Shown here: positions 1-6,450 of the stretch, one piece after another
Layout: every line of letters begins with the position of its first letter
How positions within the stretch are numbered: the first letter of the stretch is position 1
IMG/VR virus record: IMGVR_UViG_3300020450_000005
Location: 1 to 33,053 of that record
Direction: 5' to 3' (one strand)
From: a virus
Length of the DNA: 33,053 nucleotides
Program-made: the position numbers and the translations under genes
The notes under the pieces: model-generated
The model's input: only the letters and a program-made list of their open reading frames with translations
What the model was told of the DNA's origin: nothing
Database searches by the model: none

Positions 1-77
1 AACAAAGGTAGCTCGTTAGGTAATAAGAATTTTATTATAAATGGTGCGGCACAAGTTCAACAACGTGGTGATCTAAG
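1..77. repeat. Terminal overlap of a circular assembly, left copy
   Basis: These 77 bases are identical to 32977-33053. The open tail-fibre frame entering from the right edge continues without a break at base 1. The simplest reading is that the molecule was assembled as a circle (circularly permuted or terminally redundant DNA) and the overlap left untrimmed. A real 77-bp direct terminal repeat is less likely because it lies inside a coding region. Confidence 0.95.
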
Positions 78-1083
78 TATCTCTGCTGGTGTAACTAATG
101 AAGGCTTTGCTCCAGACCGTTTTCATGTTTTGCTTTCTAATATGGGTCAGTTGGCTGGTACGTTTACGACTGTTGCTGATGCTCCTGATAACACTGGCTT
201 AACAAGGAGTATTAAATGGACAACAACTACACCAGAAAATTCTATTGATTCAAACGAATTGTATTCTATTAGGCATAACATAGAAGCTCAAAACCTACAG
301 TCTTTGGAATATGGAACTTCTGATGCAAAATATACTACTCTTTCATTCTGGGTTAAATCATCAGTCACAGGAACTTTTGGAATAACTTTATATGCGCCTG
401 ACGCAAATCAAACTGTTACAAATACTTATACTATTGCTTCTGCAAACACATGGCAATATGTCACTTGGACAATACCTCCCAACACATCAGGCACAATAAA
501 TAACGACAATGGTGAAGGGTTACGTTTTATCTGGCAACTTGCTTCTGGTTCAACGTATGACGGAGGTAGTTCTAATCAAAATAATTGGATTTCTCATGTG
601 AACGGCAGTTGGGCGTATGGTCATGCACAAGATGGAGTTGTTACTACTGACAATGCGACATTTCAACTGACGGGTTTGCAGTATGAAATCGGAGAAAAAG
701 CTACAGAATTTGAGCATGAAAGCTATTCAGTTACCCTTGAAAAAGCAAGTCGTTACTACCACAGAATAACTTTTGATAATGGTTCTAACAGGTCTTTCCC
801 TGCATATAATTCTTCTACAACACAAGCAATAGCTAACCATACATATCCTGTTACAATGCGTACTAGACCCACAGCCATTGAGACCAATGGTACGGCAAGT
901 GATTATGATGTTGCTCATACAAACACAGCAACAAATTGCAGTGCTGTTCCTTCTTATAATGAAGCTACAATATTTGGTACTAGCATTATTTCAAACTGTA
1001 GTTCAGGATTAACAGCAGGGCAGGGTAGTCAACTGAGACTTAAAAATTCTGGTGCATATTTAGCATGGAGTGCAGAACTATGA
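1..1083 (+). CDS. Tail fibre / receptor-binding protein, 3' part of a gene split by the window edge
   Basis: The frame is open from base 1 and ends at TGA 1081-1083. Joined to 32935-32976 it makes a protein of about 374 residues starting MTKARELADL. Just after the start comes NKNFIINGAAQVQQRGD, the 'N-ingaxQVxQRG' signature seen at the N-terminus of many phage tail proteins. The middle is rich in Thr, Ser, Asn and aromatic residues (for example TLSFWVKSSVTGTFGITLY), like a beta-sandwich carbohydrate-binding domain. It is the last of four consecutive fibre-locus genes, so it is probably the distal adhesin that touches the host surface. An internal ATG at 130 is not the real start, because the frame is open upstream with the conserved motif. 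The exact fold is inference. Confidence 0.85.
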   Translation, partial: NKGSSLGNKNFIINGAAQVQQRGDLSISAGVTNEGFAPDRFHVLLSNMGQLAGTFTTVADAPDNTGLTRSIKWTTTTPENSIDSNELYSIRHNIEAQNLQSLEYGTSDAKYTTLSFWVKSSVTGTFGITLYAPDANQTVTNTYTIASANTWQYVTWTIPPNTSGTINNDNGEGLRFIWQLASGSTYDGGSSNQNNWISHVNGSWAYGHAQDGVVTTDNATFQLTGLQYEIGEKATEFEHESYSVTLEKASRYYHRITFDNGSNRSFPAYNSSTTQAIANHTYPVTMRTRPTAIETNGTASDYDVAHTNTATNCSAVPSYNEATIFGTSIISNCSSGLTAGQGSQLRLKNSGAYLAWSAEL

Positions 1084-1280
1084 TATACGGAGTGTTAGGA
1101 AAAACAACAGATAATAAAGACTTATACAAAAGAACAGATGCAGATGGCAAAGTAAGAGTTAGTTGCATTTCAGAAGACCCTGAGTTTCAATCTTGGTTAA
1201 GAGCAAACAAAGACAGCTTACCTTCTGACATCAAAGCTAAAGTTGATGATGGTACACTAATAATAGAGGACGCTGACTAA
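1080..1280 (+). CDS. Small acidic protein following the adhesin, unknown function
   Basis: The protein is 66 aa if translation starts at ATG 1080, which overlaps the stop of the adhesin gene as ATGA. An in-frame ATG at 1065 would add five residues, but the ATGA junction and the GGAG about 10 bases upstream favour 1080. The sequence (MIYGVLGKTTDNKDLYKR...) is hydrophilic, with no membrane segment or motif I recognise. Its position directly behind the adhesin and before the membrane-protein genes would suit a fibre-associated or assembly protein, but that is only positional. Confidence 0.7.
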   Translation: MIYGVLGKTTDNKDLYKRTDADGKVRVSCISEDPEFQSWLRANKDSLPSDIKAKVDDGTLIIEDAD

Positions 1281-1283
1281 CTT

Positions 1284-1769
1284 ATGGATCCTCTTACTAT
1301 AAGTGCGGCTATCTCAACTGCGACTGCCGCATTTGGGGGAATTAAAAAGGCTTTCATGGCAGGTAGAGAGTTAGAGTCTATGACTCAAGACTTATCTAAA
1401 TGGATGGGTGCTGTATCTGATGTAGCTAATATAGAAAGACGAGCAAAGAATCCTTCGTTACTTACTAAAGTTTTTTATAGTCAATCAATAGAACAAGAAG
1501 CAATTGAAGCGTTTGGCGCAAAGAAAAAACTTGACCAACAACGAGACGAACTCAAAACTTTTATAATGTTCACTCATGGCACTAAAGCATGGGATGAACT
1601 TATAGCTATGGAGGGACAGATTCGTAAACGTAGACAGAAAGAGATATATGAAGCACAAGAAAGAAAAGAGAAAATTATATTCTGGCTTATACTTGTTGCT
1701 ACCTTTGGTATTGGCACTCTCGTTCTCGTTGCTATTGCATATGGTCTTTGGCTCGTTGACCAACGCTAG
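1284..1769 (+). CDS. Tail-anchored membrane protein, unknown (lysis region)
   Basis: This 161-aa protein has a small-residue-rich N-terminus (ISAAISTATAAFGGIKKAF), a charged helical middle likely to form a coiled coil (QIRKRRQKEIYEAQERKEK), and a single hydrophobic segment at about residues 132-155 close to the C-terminus (IIFWLILVATFGIGTLVLVA). A soluble body with one C-terminal anchor is the visible architecture. It begins 3 bases after the preceding gene, and the next gene starts inside it in another frame. The neighbourhood (holin, endolysin) suggests a role in lysis or at the envelope. I do not recognise a named family. Confidence 0.75.
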   Translation: MDPLTISAAISTATAAFGGIKKAFMAGRELESMTQDLSKWMGAVSDVANIERRAKNPSLLTKVFYSQSIEQEAIEAFGAKKKLDQQRDELKTFIMFTHGTKAWDELIAMEGQIRKRRQKEIYEAQERKEKIIFWLILVATFGIGTLVLVAIAYGLWLVDQR

Positions 1770-2034
1770 TGAGCATAGATTTACCCCTACGTTAAATAAT
1801 GGACATTTAACGATATGCAGATTAAAAAAGATAGAGAAAGCACATCAGAACGCCAATGGCAGAGATGCTCATGCGTGGTGGTGTTTGTACGAGGGAGCAA
1901 ATGGTAGTGGATTTCTTGAGTTGGTTGATTCATATCGTCAATGTCCAAAAGAAGTTGTTTGTCAATATGACCCTAAAGAAAAACCTCTATCAGTTAAAGA
2001 TATGTTAAATGCAATGAAGGATGCTTTTAAATGA
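1648..2034 (+). CDS. Predicted exported Cys-containing protein, overlapping the previous gene
   Basis: This 128-aa frame starts inside the previous gene and shares 122 bases with it in the +1 frame. The N-terminus looks like a signal peptide or anchor: a basic stretch (MKHKKEKRKLY) followed by a hydrophobic core (about residues 12-35, LYLLLPLVLALSF...), then ASEHRF. The mature part contains four cysteines (about residues 57, 79, 99 and 105), which suits disulfides in the periplasm. The same DNA thus encodes hydrophobic segments in two frames. If translation began at ATG 1741 instead, the overlap would shrink to 29 bases but the export signal would be lost. The next gene is coupled by ATGA. 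A spanin-like outer partner is conceivable, but I see no lipobox in the N-terminal segment. Confidence 0.65.
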   Translation: MKHKKEKRKLYSGLYLLLPLVLALSFSLLLHMVFGSLTNASEHRFTPTLNNGHLTICRLKKIEKAHQNANGRDAHAWWCLYEGANGSGFLELVDSYRQCPKEVVCQYDPKEKPLSVKDMLNAMKDAFK

Positions 2035-2303
2035 CACAGGAAGAATTAGAAGAACTAGAAATAGAAGAAAAAAAACTTAGGCTTGAAAATAACAATGCCA
2101 AAGAAGACCAACAAAGATACATGGTATGGTTTTCTGCTGTATCTGTTACTGTTTATATTGGTGTACTTATGACAGATCTTGTTAGTTTAGAAAGACTTGA
2201 CCACTTATCTTCTATAGGTAATACTTGGGTACTAAGTAATATGGGTATCATTGGAGCATTTATAGCAAGTAATGTATTTATAAAAAATGGAAATAGTAAA
2301 TGA
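2031..2303 (+). CDS. Small two-helix membrane protein, holin-like
   Basis: This is a 90-aa protein with a highly charged N-terminal helix (residues 1-28, Glu/Lys-rich). Two hydrophobic segments follow, near residues 31-50 (MVWFSAVSVTVYIGVLM) and 66-85 (WVLSNMGIIGAFIASNVFI), and the C-terminus is short and basic. Size and layout are those of a class II holin or antiholin, though a clearer holin candidate lies downstream at 2993. The start ATG overlaps the preceding stop (ATGA), and its own stop overlaps the next start in the same way, so these genes are translationally coupled. Confidence 0.75.
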   Translation: MTQEELEELEIEEKKLRLENNNAKEDQQRYMVWFSAVSVTVYIGVLMTDLVSLERLDHLSSIGNTWVLSNMGIIGAFIASNVFIKNGNSK

Positions 2304-2467
2304 GTACAGTAAACAAAGCAGGAAATTATACCAAACCAACTATGAGAAAAAGATTATTTAATAAAATAAAAGCAAGCTCAAAAGGTGGTAGAGCAGGGCA
2401 ATGGTCAGCACGAAAAGCACAGATGTTAGCCAAACAATATAAAGCAAAAGGAGGAGGATATAGGTGA
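2300..2467 (+). CDS. Tiny basic conserved marine-phage protein (55 aa)
   Basis: The protein is MSTVNKAGNYTKPTMRKR, then a Lys/Arg-rich stretch with GQWSARKAQMLAKQYKAKGG near the C-terminus. From memory, this protein with its 'GQWSARKAQ-LAK-YKAKGGGY' ending is widespread in small marine podoviruses. It overlaps both neighbours (ATGA at 2300, and GTGA at 2464 at its own stop). It has no acidic patches or hydrophobic segment and a very high positive charge, which suggests nucleic-acid or cell-wall binding. Its function is not established as far as I know. Confidence 0.8.
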   Translation: MSTVNKAGNYTKPTMRKRLFNKIKASSKGGRAGQWSARKAQMLAKQYKAKGGGYR

Positions 2468-2625
2468 AAAAGAAAAAATCATTAACACAAAGACAGAAAG
2501 ATACTCTTAAAAGACATTCAAAACATCATTCAGCAAAACATATGGCAAGTATGAAAAAAGATATGATTGCAGGTATGTCATTCTCAGCATCACATAAAAA
2601 AGCTATGAAAAAAGTAGGGAAATAA
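2464..2625 (+). CDS. Tiny basic conserved marine-phage protein (53 aa), GTG start
   Basis: The GTG at 2464 overlaps the previous stop, with an AAAGGAGGAGG Shine-Dalgarno a few bases upstream at 2447-2457. The product begins MKKKKSLTQRQKDTLKRHSK, is dominated by Lys, His, Arg and Ser, and ends KKAMKKVGK. The pattern 'SLTxRQKxxLKRHSxHHxxKHM' recurs in marine phages next to the preceding gene. It is probably an alpha-helical basic peptide. Its stop TAA shares a base with the next ATG (TAATG). Confidence 0.8.
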   Translation: MKKKKSLTQRQKDTLKRHSKHHSAKHMASMKKDMIAGMSFSASHKKAMKKVGK

Positions 2626-2864
2626 TGGCTCTTGCTAAATCACAAAAGAGTTTAAAAAATTGGGGTAAACAAAAATGGAGAACATCATCAGGTAAACCGT
2701 CAAAAGGTAAAAGACGTTACCTGCCAGATGCCGCATGGAAAGCTCTTACTCCTGCGGAGAAAGCAGCAACAAACAAAGCTAAAGCTAAGGGCAATAAGAA
2801 AGGAAAGCAGTTTGTTGCACAGCCTAAATCAATTGCAAAGAAAACAAGAAAATATAGGAGTTAA
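2625..2864 (+). CDS. DUF5872-like basic protein (79 aa)
   Basis: The sequence SLKNWGKQKWRTSSGKPSKG followed by RYLPDAAWKALTPAEKAATN and a GKQFVAQP motif matches what I recall of the DUF5872 family found in marine phages and some large eukaryotic viruses. The family has a conserved Trp-Gly-Lys stretch, 'RYLP', and a 'KGKQFVxQP' tail, and its function is unknown. The protein is strongly basic. It is coupled to the previous gene (TAATG) and followed after three bases by another tiny basic gene. Confidence 0.8.
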   Translation: MALAKSQKSLKNWGKQKWRTSSGKPSKGKRRYLPDAAWKALTPAEKAATNKAKAKGNKKGKQFVAQPKSIAKKTRKYRS

Positions 2865-2867
2865 ATT

Positions 2868-2996
2868 ATGCCAATGGGTAAAGGAACATATGGGTCTAAA
2901 AAAGGCAGACCATCAAAAAAAGGAATGACTAAAAAACAAAAAACATTGCCAAAAGCATTGCAAGATAAAATAATGAAGGCAAAGAAAAAGAGGTGA
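2868..2996 (+). CDS. Tiny basic conserved marine-phage protein (42 aa)
   Basis: ATG 2868 follows TATAGGAG, a good Shine-Dalgarno, and the stop is TGA 2994-2996. The product reads MPMGKGTYGSKKGRPSKKG, then KKQKTLPKALQDKIMKAKKKR. The start 'MPMGKGTYG-K-GRP' and end 'LPKALQxKIMKAK' are a conserved small protein of marine phages by my recollection. The GRP and Lys-rich tract resemble an AT-hook-like DNA-binding peptide, which is inference. Its stop overlaps the GTG start of the holin gene. Confidence 0.8.
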   Translation: MPMGKGTYGSKKGRPSKKGMTKKQKTLPKALQDKIMKAKKKR

Positions 2997-3358
2997 TAAC
3001 TTCTATACTTACATCAGTAGGTTCATTAGCTTCCTCCTATCTTGAAGGTCGTACTGCTATCCAGAAGGCAGAAGCGACCATCAAGATGAAAGAAGCAACA
3101 GGAGAAATTGATTGGGATTTAGCCGCAATGAGAGCCAGTCAATCTTCATGGAAAGATGAATGGCTGACTTTACTCTTTTCAATACCTATGGTACTTTCTT
3201 TTTGTGGCGAGTGGGGTAGGCAAATAGTTACTGATGGTTTCCTTGCGCTCTCTGGGATGCCAACTTGGTATCAGGTAAGTTTGGGCAGTATTGTTGCGGC
3301 ATCATTCGCCACACGAAGTGCAAAGAAATTCTTTAATCCTGTAGGTAAGAGAAAATAA
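2993..3358 (+). CDS. Holin, GTA/marine-phage three-TM type
   Basis: This 121-aa protein starts at GTG 2993, overlapping the previous stop, with AAAGAGGTG serving as the ribosome site. Its layout is a short N-terminal hydrophobic stretch (SILTSVGSLASSYL), a charged middle, 'SSWKDEWLTLLFSIPMVLSF' (membrane helix near residues 52-72), 'GFLALSGMPTWYQ', then a second clear helix (VSLGSIVAASFATRS). The 'SWKDEFW..-P-..GFxALSxxPxWYQ' pattern is that of the GTA_holin_3TM family (PF11351). It would permeabilise the inner membrane so that the M15 endolysin at 4116 can act. Confidence 0.8.
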   Translation: MITSILTSVGSLASSYLEGRTAIQKAEATIKMKEATGEIDWDLAAMRASQSSWKDEWLTLLFSIPMVLSFCGEWGRQIVTDGFLALSGMPTWYQVSLGSIVAASFATRSAKKFFNPVGKRK

Positions 3359-3651
3359 TGGCACATGAAAATAGAAAAAAATCATTATTAAAAAAACATA
3401 ACTTATCTGGTGTTAACAAACCTAAACGTACACCTAATCATAAAACAAAATCACATATGGTTCTTGCGCAACAAGGACATGAATTAAAACTTATTAGATT
3501 TGGTCAACAAGGTGTAAGAGGTGCAGGTAAAAACCCTACATCTGCTAAAGATAAAGCAAGAAAGAAATCATATTATGCAAGACACAATGCTCAAAATGCT
3601 AAGCCAAGTAAAATGTCTGCTAGATATTGGTCACATAAAACTAAATGGTGA
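3358..3651 (+). CDS. Conserved basic phage protein, DUF6321-like
   Basis: This is a 97-aa, very basic protein. The core KTKSHMVLAQQGHELKLIRF, then GQQGVRGAG...SAKDKARKKSYYARH and SARYWSHKTKW at the end, matches a conserved marine-phage family that I associate with DUF6321 (name from memory). Conserved features are 'IRFGQQG', 'ARRKSFxARH' and a terminal 'YWxxKxKW'. It begins at TAATG directly after the holin gene. Its function is unknown, and no enzymatic motif is visible. Confidence 0.8.
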   Translation: MAHENRKKSLLKKHNLSGVNKPKRTPNHKTKSHMVLAQQGHELKLIRFGQQGVRGAGKNPTSAKDKARKKSYYARHNAQNAKPSKMSARYWSHKTKW

Positions 3652-3660
3652 GGAATAAGT

Positions 3661-4116
3661 ATGGCTAAAGGTAAAAAATCTGCATTAGCAATAGCAAAAG
3701 AAAATAAAAGAATAAACAAAAAACTCCAGGAATTATCTGCAATGAATGCAAAACTAAAAGATTATAGTTCTGTTAATAATGTTCCTTTTACCAAAGAAAG
3801 TGAACCTCAGATGAAAGCATTTTCACCTGTAAATTCATTAGAAGTTTTTAAAAATATAGAGCCGTTATCTATTGTTTCTGATTTAAATAAACAAACAATA
3901 TCAACAAAAAGTATTTCTGAATTATTCCCAGTTACAAATGAAGGCAGTGACATTTCTGAGGGATCAAATGAAATAAGCAGAAGAACAAAAAGTATGTTAG
4001 ATTTTATAAGACCATTAACAGGTATTGATATTGGTTCTGGAAGATTGACACCTAATATTAGTTTAAAAAATAAATCTATTGGACTACAATTTAAAATGCC
4101 ATTAGGAGATTATTGA
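3661..4116 (+). CDS. Hypothetical protein between the holin and endolysin genes
   Basis: This 151-aa protein starts at ATG 3661 behind TGAGGAATAAGT. The first 35 residues are Lys/Asn-rich and helical (KENKRINKKLQELSAMNAKL). The remainder is Ser, Thr and Asn rich, with two predicted amphipathic stretches and a C-terminus of alternating beta pattern (GRLTPNISLKNKSIGLQFKM). It has no membrane segment or cysteines. I recognise no family. It sits immediately before the endolysin and shares one base with its start. Confidence 0.7.
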   Translation: MAKGKKSALAIAKENKRINKKLQELSAMNAKLKDYSSVNNVPFTKESEPQMKAFSPVNSLEVFKNIEPLSIVSDLNKQTISTKSISELFPVTNEGSDISEGSNEISRRTKSMLDFIRPLTGIDIGSGRLTPNISLKNKSIGLQFKMPLGDY

Positions 4117-4592
4117 TGTTTACATTATCAAATAGAAGTTTGCAAAGATTAAAAGGTGTTAATCAAGTTCTTGTAGATATTACACTTTTAGCTATTCAAA
4201 AAACAAAAGTAGATTTTGGTGTAACTACAGGAGTAAGAACTATACATACACAACAACAGTTAGTTCAACAAGGTAAATCACAAACTATGAATAGTTATCA
4301 TTTATTACAAGATGATATGACAAGTTGGGCTGTTGATCTTGTTGCTTATGTAGATGGTGATGTATGTTGGGAAGTAAATGTATATGATGATGTTGCTGAT
4401 GCTATGAAAGAAGCAAGTCAGCAAGTAGATAGAAAGAATTTTCGTTTAAGGTGGGGTGGTGCTTGGTCTGTTCCAGATATAGCAAACTGGGATAAGTCTA
4501 TGGAAGAAGCGCAAATGTCTTATATAGATTATAAACGTAAATTAAAACAAAGACCATTTTTTGACGGCCCACATTTTGAACTCAACAAGTGA
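4116..4592 (+). CDS. Endolysin, M15-type (VanY-like) zinc peptidase
   Basis: The product is 158 aa from ATG 4116 (TGATG overlap with the preceding stop, AGGAGA 7 bases upstream). A TTG at 4113 would add one residue. The protein carries the elements of M15 peptidoglycan peptidases: GVRTIHTQQQLVQQGKSQ (residues 39-56), a histidine (H62) in SYHL, the aspartate of WAVDL (D74) and the terminal DGPHFEL (H153). H62, D74 and H153 are the probable zinc ligands. H62 and D74 are 12 residues apart, longer than the usual spacing, because of an inserted QDDMTSW. It would cut the peptide cross-bridges of the host wall, released by the holin at 2993. Confidence 0.85.
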   Translation: MFTLSNRSLQRLKGVNQVLVDITLLAIQKTKVDFGVTTGVRTIHTQQQLVQQGKSQTMNSYHLLQDDMTSWAVDLVAYVDGDVCWEVNVYDDVADAMKEASQQVDRKNFRLRWGGAWSVPDIANWDKSMEEAQMSYIDYKRKLKQRPFFDGPHFELNK

Positions 4593-4698
4593 ACAGCTTT
4601 CTTTTGATTTAGAAGATAAAGAACCTATTCCGTTTGAGTTTGTTCTTCCAGAAGACTGGCTTTATTTTTTATTCTGTGATGCTGTTAAAGAGGTTTGA
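4576..4698 (+). CDS. Possible small acidic protein at the end of the late operon
   Basis: This 40-codon frame begins at TTG 4576 inside the endolysin gene, or at TTG 4561 in the same frame, and ends at TGA 4696-4698. It reads LNSTSEQLSFDLEDKEPIPF, then EFVLPEDWLYFLFCDAVKEV. The protein-like composition, the absence of stops and the location at the tail of the operon support it. The lack of an ATG and of a clear Shine-Dalgarno count against it. It overlaps the convergent leftward gene by 14 bases. No terminator-like hairpin is visible where the two arms meet. Confidence 0.4.
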   Translation: MNSTSEQLSFDLEDKEPIPFEFVLPEDWLYFLFCDAVKEV

Positions 4699-4939
4699 TT
4701 TGCCATCTGTGTTTTTTTTCTTCCCATTCTTTTTTTAATCTTTCTACTATTCCTTTATGTTTTGGGTTTAGCATTTGCATACCACAACCACACAATACTT
4801 TTGCAGGCGCAGGAGTAAGCTCCCAGTTGAGATGATGTATGTGTTTGCAGTGAGGACACTCACATCTAGTTCTTCCTTTTCTATCTTTGCCTACTACTCT
4901 CCATTCTGTTGGTTCTAGTTTTCTAAATTTTAAACTCAT
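4685..4939 (-). CDS. Small zinc-ribbon protein
   Basis: This is an 84-aa protein from the ATG at 4939, which overlaps the stop of the upstream gene. An upstream in-frame start at 4972 is less likely. It has two cysteine knuckles: C26, C28 and C31 in CECPHCKHIHHL, and C50 and C52 in CGCG, about 20 residues apart. Together they can build one four-Cys zinc ribbon. The flanks are basic (GKDRKGRTR, KKEWEEKKHRW). It is probably a nucleic-acid or protein adaptor. It is the last gene of the leftward arm. Confidence 0.75.
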   Translation of the reverse strand: MSLKFRKLEPTEWRVVGKDRKGRTRCECPHCKHIHHLNWELTPAPAKVLCGCGMQMLNPKHKGIVERLKKEWEEKKHRWQIKPL

Positions 4940-5157
4940 GATTGATTTTCCCCTGTATATAAATCTATACATGCATTGTCATTGTTCCAATCTAGTTCAT
5001 CAGGTGGGAACTCAGGTTGAACATCATCTGGTATTGTAAATTTAATATGCACTTGGTTGTTTTGTATAGAGGATATAGTAAAATCAAACTTGTACTTGTA
5101 CTGAATACTTTCACATTCTCTTAATATCATTCTTATATTTCTTGATTGTGTGGTCAT
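4936..5157 (-). CDS. Hypothetical protein (73 aa)
   Basis: The gene is coupled to both neighbours by ATGA-type overlaps (start at 5157, stop at 4936). The protein starts MTTQSRNIRMILRECESIQY, has an alternating beta-like central part and an acidic Pro/Asp-rich C-terminus (IPDDVQPEFPPDELDW...). It has no membrane helix and no motif known to me. It lies between a signal-bearing small protein and a zinc-ribbon protein in the distal early operon. Confidence 0.7.
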   Translation of the reverse strand: MTTQSRNIRMILRECESIQYKYKFDFTISSIQNNQVHIKFTIPDDVQPEFPPDELDWNNDNACIDLYTGENQS

Positions 5158-5363
5158 ATTTTCTCTCCTAGATTAACAGGTCTATCAGGTGGTGCAGTAT
5201 ATCTATTATAGTTATACCTCTCAAAGCATTGGTCGCCAAGACCTGTATTGGTTAAATGTTCAGCGACTTCTATACATAATGCCTTGTCTCTAAACTCTAT
5301 TGAGTACAATGATCTTGGTGTTGCTTCTAATGAAATTAATACAAGAATGTATGTAATATACAC
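5154..5363 (-). CDS. Small exported or membrane-anchored protein (69 aa), GTG start
   Basis: GTG at 5363 is preceded by AAGGAGATTACT, an ideal Shine-Dalgarno at 6 bases, which fixes this unusual start. The first residues, MYITYILVLISLEA, form a short hydrophobic segment. The rest (YSIEFRDKALCIEVAEHL, then GDQCFERYNY) holds two cysteines that could pair outside the cytoplasm. Similar short proteins ('VLVxLxxxPRLYSxEFxDKxxCE') occur in marine phages from memory. The 145-bp gap upstream contains a G5T...AC5 inverted repeat (5382-5387 and 5413-5418) flanking an AT-rich stretch, so a promoter may lie there. Confidence 0.75.
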   Translation of the reverse strand: MYITYILVLISLEATPRSLYSIEFRDKALCIEVAEHLTNTGLGDQCFERYNYNRYTAPPDRPVNLGEKI

Positions 5364-5508
5364 AGTAATCTCCTTAATTTAGGGGGTCACTATACTATAT
5401 AAAAAGTATTTAACCCCCCTGTATGGCTAAATTTCAGCCTCTAATTTGATGGGATCCCCTGCAAAAACTATGAAAGGACTAGAAACGTAGTAATTGCAGA
5501 GGATCTTT

Positions 5509-5949
5509 TTAGAATTGTGTTTCTGGTTCAGACTTCCAACTATTAGATTGTTTGGGTGCAGAAGAAGTATCAGAAAAATCCTTTGATGAAAACTCTAGTC
5601 CTAAATATTTTTCTTGTGTTTCTTTATTCTGATTTACCCATACAGATAAGTTTTTGTATTTGGAAGTAGTCTTGTAATTGCCATCATGAGGTTGTCTATG
5701 CACAACATTGATATGTGCTTTGTAATCTGGTCTTCCGTCTTGCTCACCTTGTTTATCACTATTAGGTTTGAGTTCACCTATTCTTTGATAGATTCCAGTG
5801 CTACTACCTTTGCTTCCGTATTGTACTGTAGCTACAATAAACTGCATGTTGGCATCTTCTACAGATACAGAACCTTGATATTTTACTTCTGTGCTATTGT
5901 TTTTAATACTAGATATAGTTCCTTTATCTTTAATATATGTATCTGTCAT
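5509..5949 (-). CDS. Candidate single-stranded DNA-binding protein (position and C-terminus)
   Basis: The protein is 146 aa, starting at 5949 behind AGGAGGAATT. The N-terminal two thirds alternate short beta-like strands (GTISSIKNNSTEVKYQGSVS, QFIVATVQYG), consistent with an OB-like barrel. The last 35 residues are low complexity (Ser, Pro, Asn, Lys) and end in EPETQF. A flexible tail finishing in acidic residues plus a final Phe is the hallmark of SSB proteins that recruit partners. It lies directly downstream of the annealing-protein gene, where phage SSBs often sit. I cannot demonstrate the fold, so this is inference from tail and context. Confidence 0.5.
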   Translation of the reverse strand: MTDTYIKDKGTISSIKNNSTEVKYQGSVSVEDANMQFIVATVQYGSKGSSTGIYQRIGELKPNSDKQGEQDGRPDYKAHINVVHRQPHDGNYKTTSKYKNLSVWVNQNKETQEKYLGLEFSSKDFSDTSSAPKQSNSWKSEPETQF

Positions 5950-5957
5950 AATTCCTC

Positions 5958-6449
5958 CTATAGATTTGTGACATTGTTACTGTTGTTGACGTATTTATTG
6001 TTATCCCATTCACCTAAAAAGATATCAGCATCACAACCAAAGTGGGATAAGCCTTTGGTAAGTGCGTCAGTCATAGCTTTCTTTGGAGCTTCATCATCAA
6101 GTTTACCACGTGGGTCTTTCCTTGTTTCTTTTATCATGGGCATACAGCTTGCGATAGGCCCAATAGCTTTCTCCTTTTCGCCCACCCAGATAGTAACATA
6201 AGCAAAAACAACAGGTATTACTTCCTCTCCTCTTCTTATGTCTTTTGTTTCGTAGGTAGCGTTCCACCCCCACGCTTTCCCTACTTGACCAATTTCATCT
6301 GTCATCTTTCTTACTTGGTAGTGAGCATTGATAGTAGTTATCTTTCCACCCCATGATGCAGGTACACTCTTTGTGTAAGCAGGATTAGTAGTTGAGAGTC
6401 TATCCCATAGTTCTGAGTTTTGTTTTTGATAATCTTGTCTTGTGTTCAT
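5958..6449 (-). CDS. Single-strand annealing protein, Rad52/Sak-like
   Basis: The protein is 163 aa with an AGGAG site whose bases lie in the upstream gene's last codons. The N-terminus has LWDRLSTTNPAYTKSV and GKITTINAHYQVRKMTDEIG. The C-terminal half has the diagnostic block DDEAPKKAMTDALTKGLSHF followed by GCDADIFLGEWD. This 'DxxKKAxTDAxxKALSxLGxxADVF' helix is shared by phage Rad52-superfamily annealing proteins (Sak, DUF1071-type). It would bind ssDNA exposed by the exonuclease encoded next to it and promote annealing, making concatemers or repairing ends. The stop is 8 bases from the SSB-like gene. Confidence 0.85.
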   Translation of the reverse strand: MNTRQDYQKQNSELWDRLSTTNPAYTKSVPASWGGKITTINAHYQVRKMTDEIGQVGKAWGWNATYETKDIRRGEEVIPVVFAYVTIWVGEKEKAIGPIASCMPMIKETRKDPRGKLDDEAPKKAMTDALTKGLSHFGCDADIFLGEWDNNKYVNNSNNVTNL

Positions 6450-6450
6450 T

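Noticed and set aside
4600-4760. Bidirectional terminator between the converging arms
   Set aside because: T-rich runs are present, but I found no stem of useful length on either strand.
5382-5418. GGGGGT ... ACCCCC inverted repeat as a terminator
   Set aside because: The loop is 25 bases and AT-rich and there is no T-run on either strand. It may be an operator, but support is too weak for a separate feature.
5686-6201. 171-codon plus-strand frame
   Set aside because: It is antisense to the annealing-protein and SSB-like genes, whose families or context and Shine-Dalgarno sites support the minus strand.
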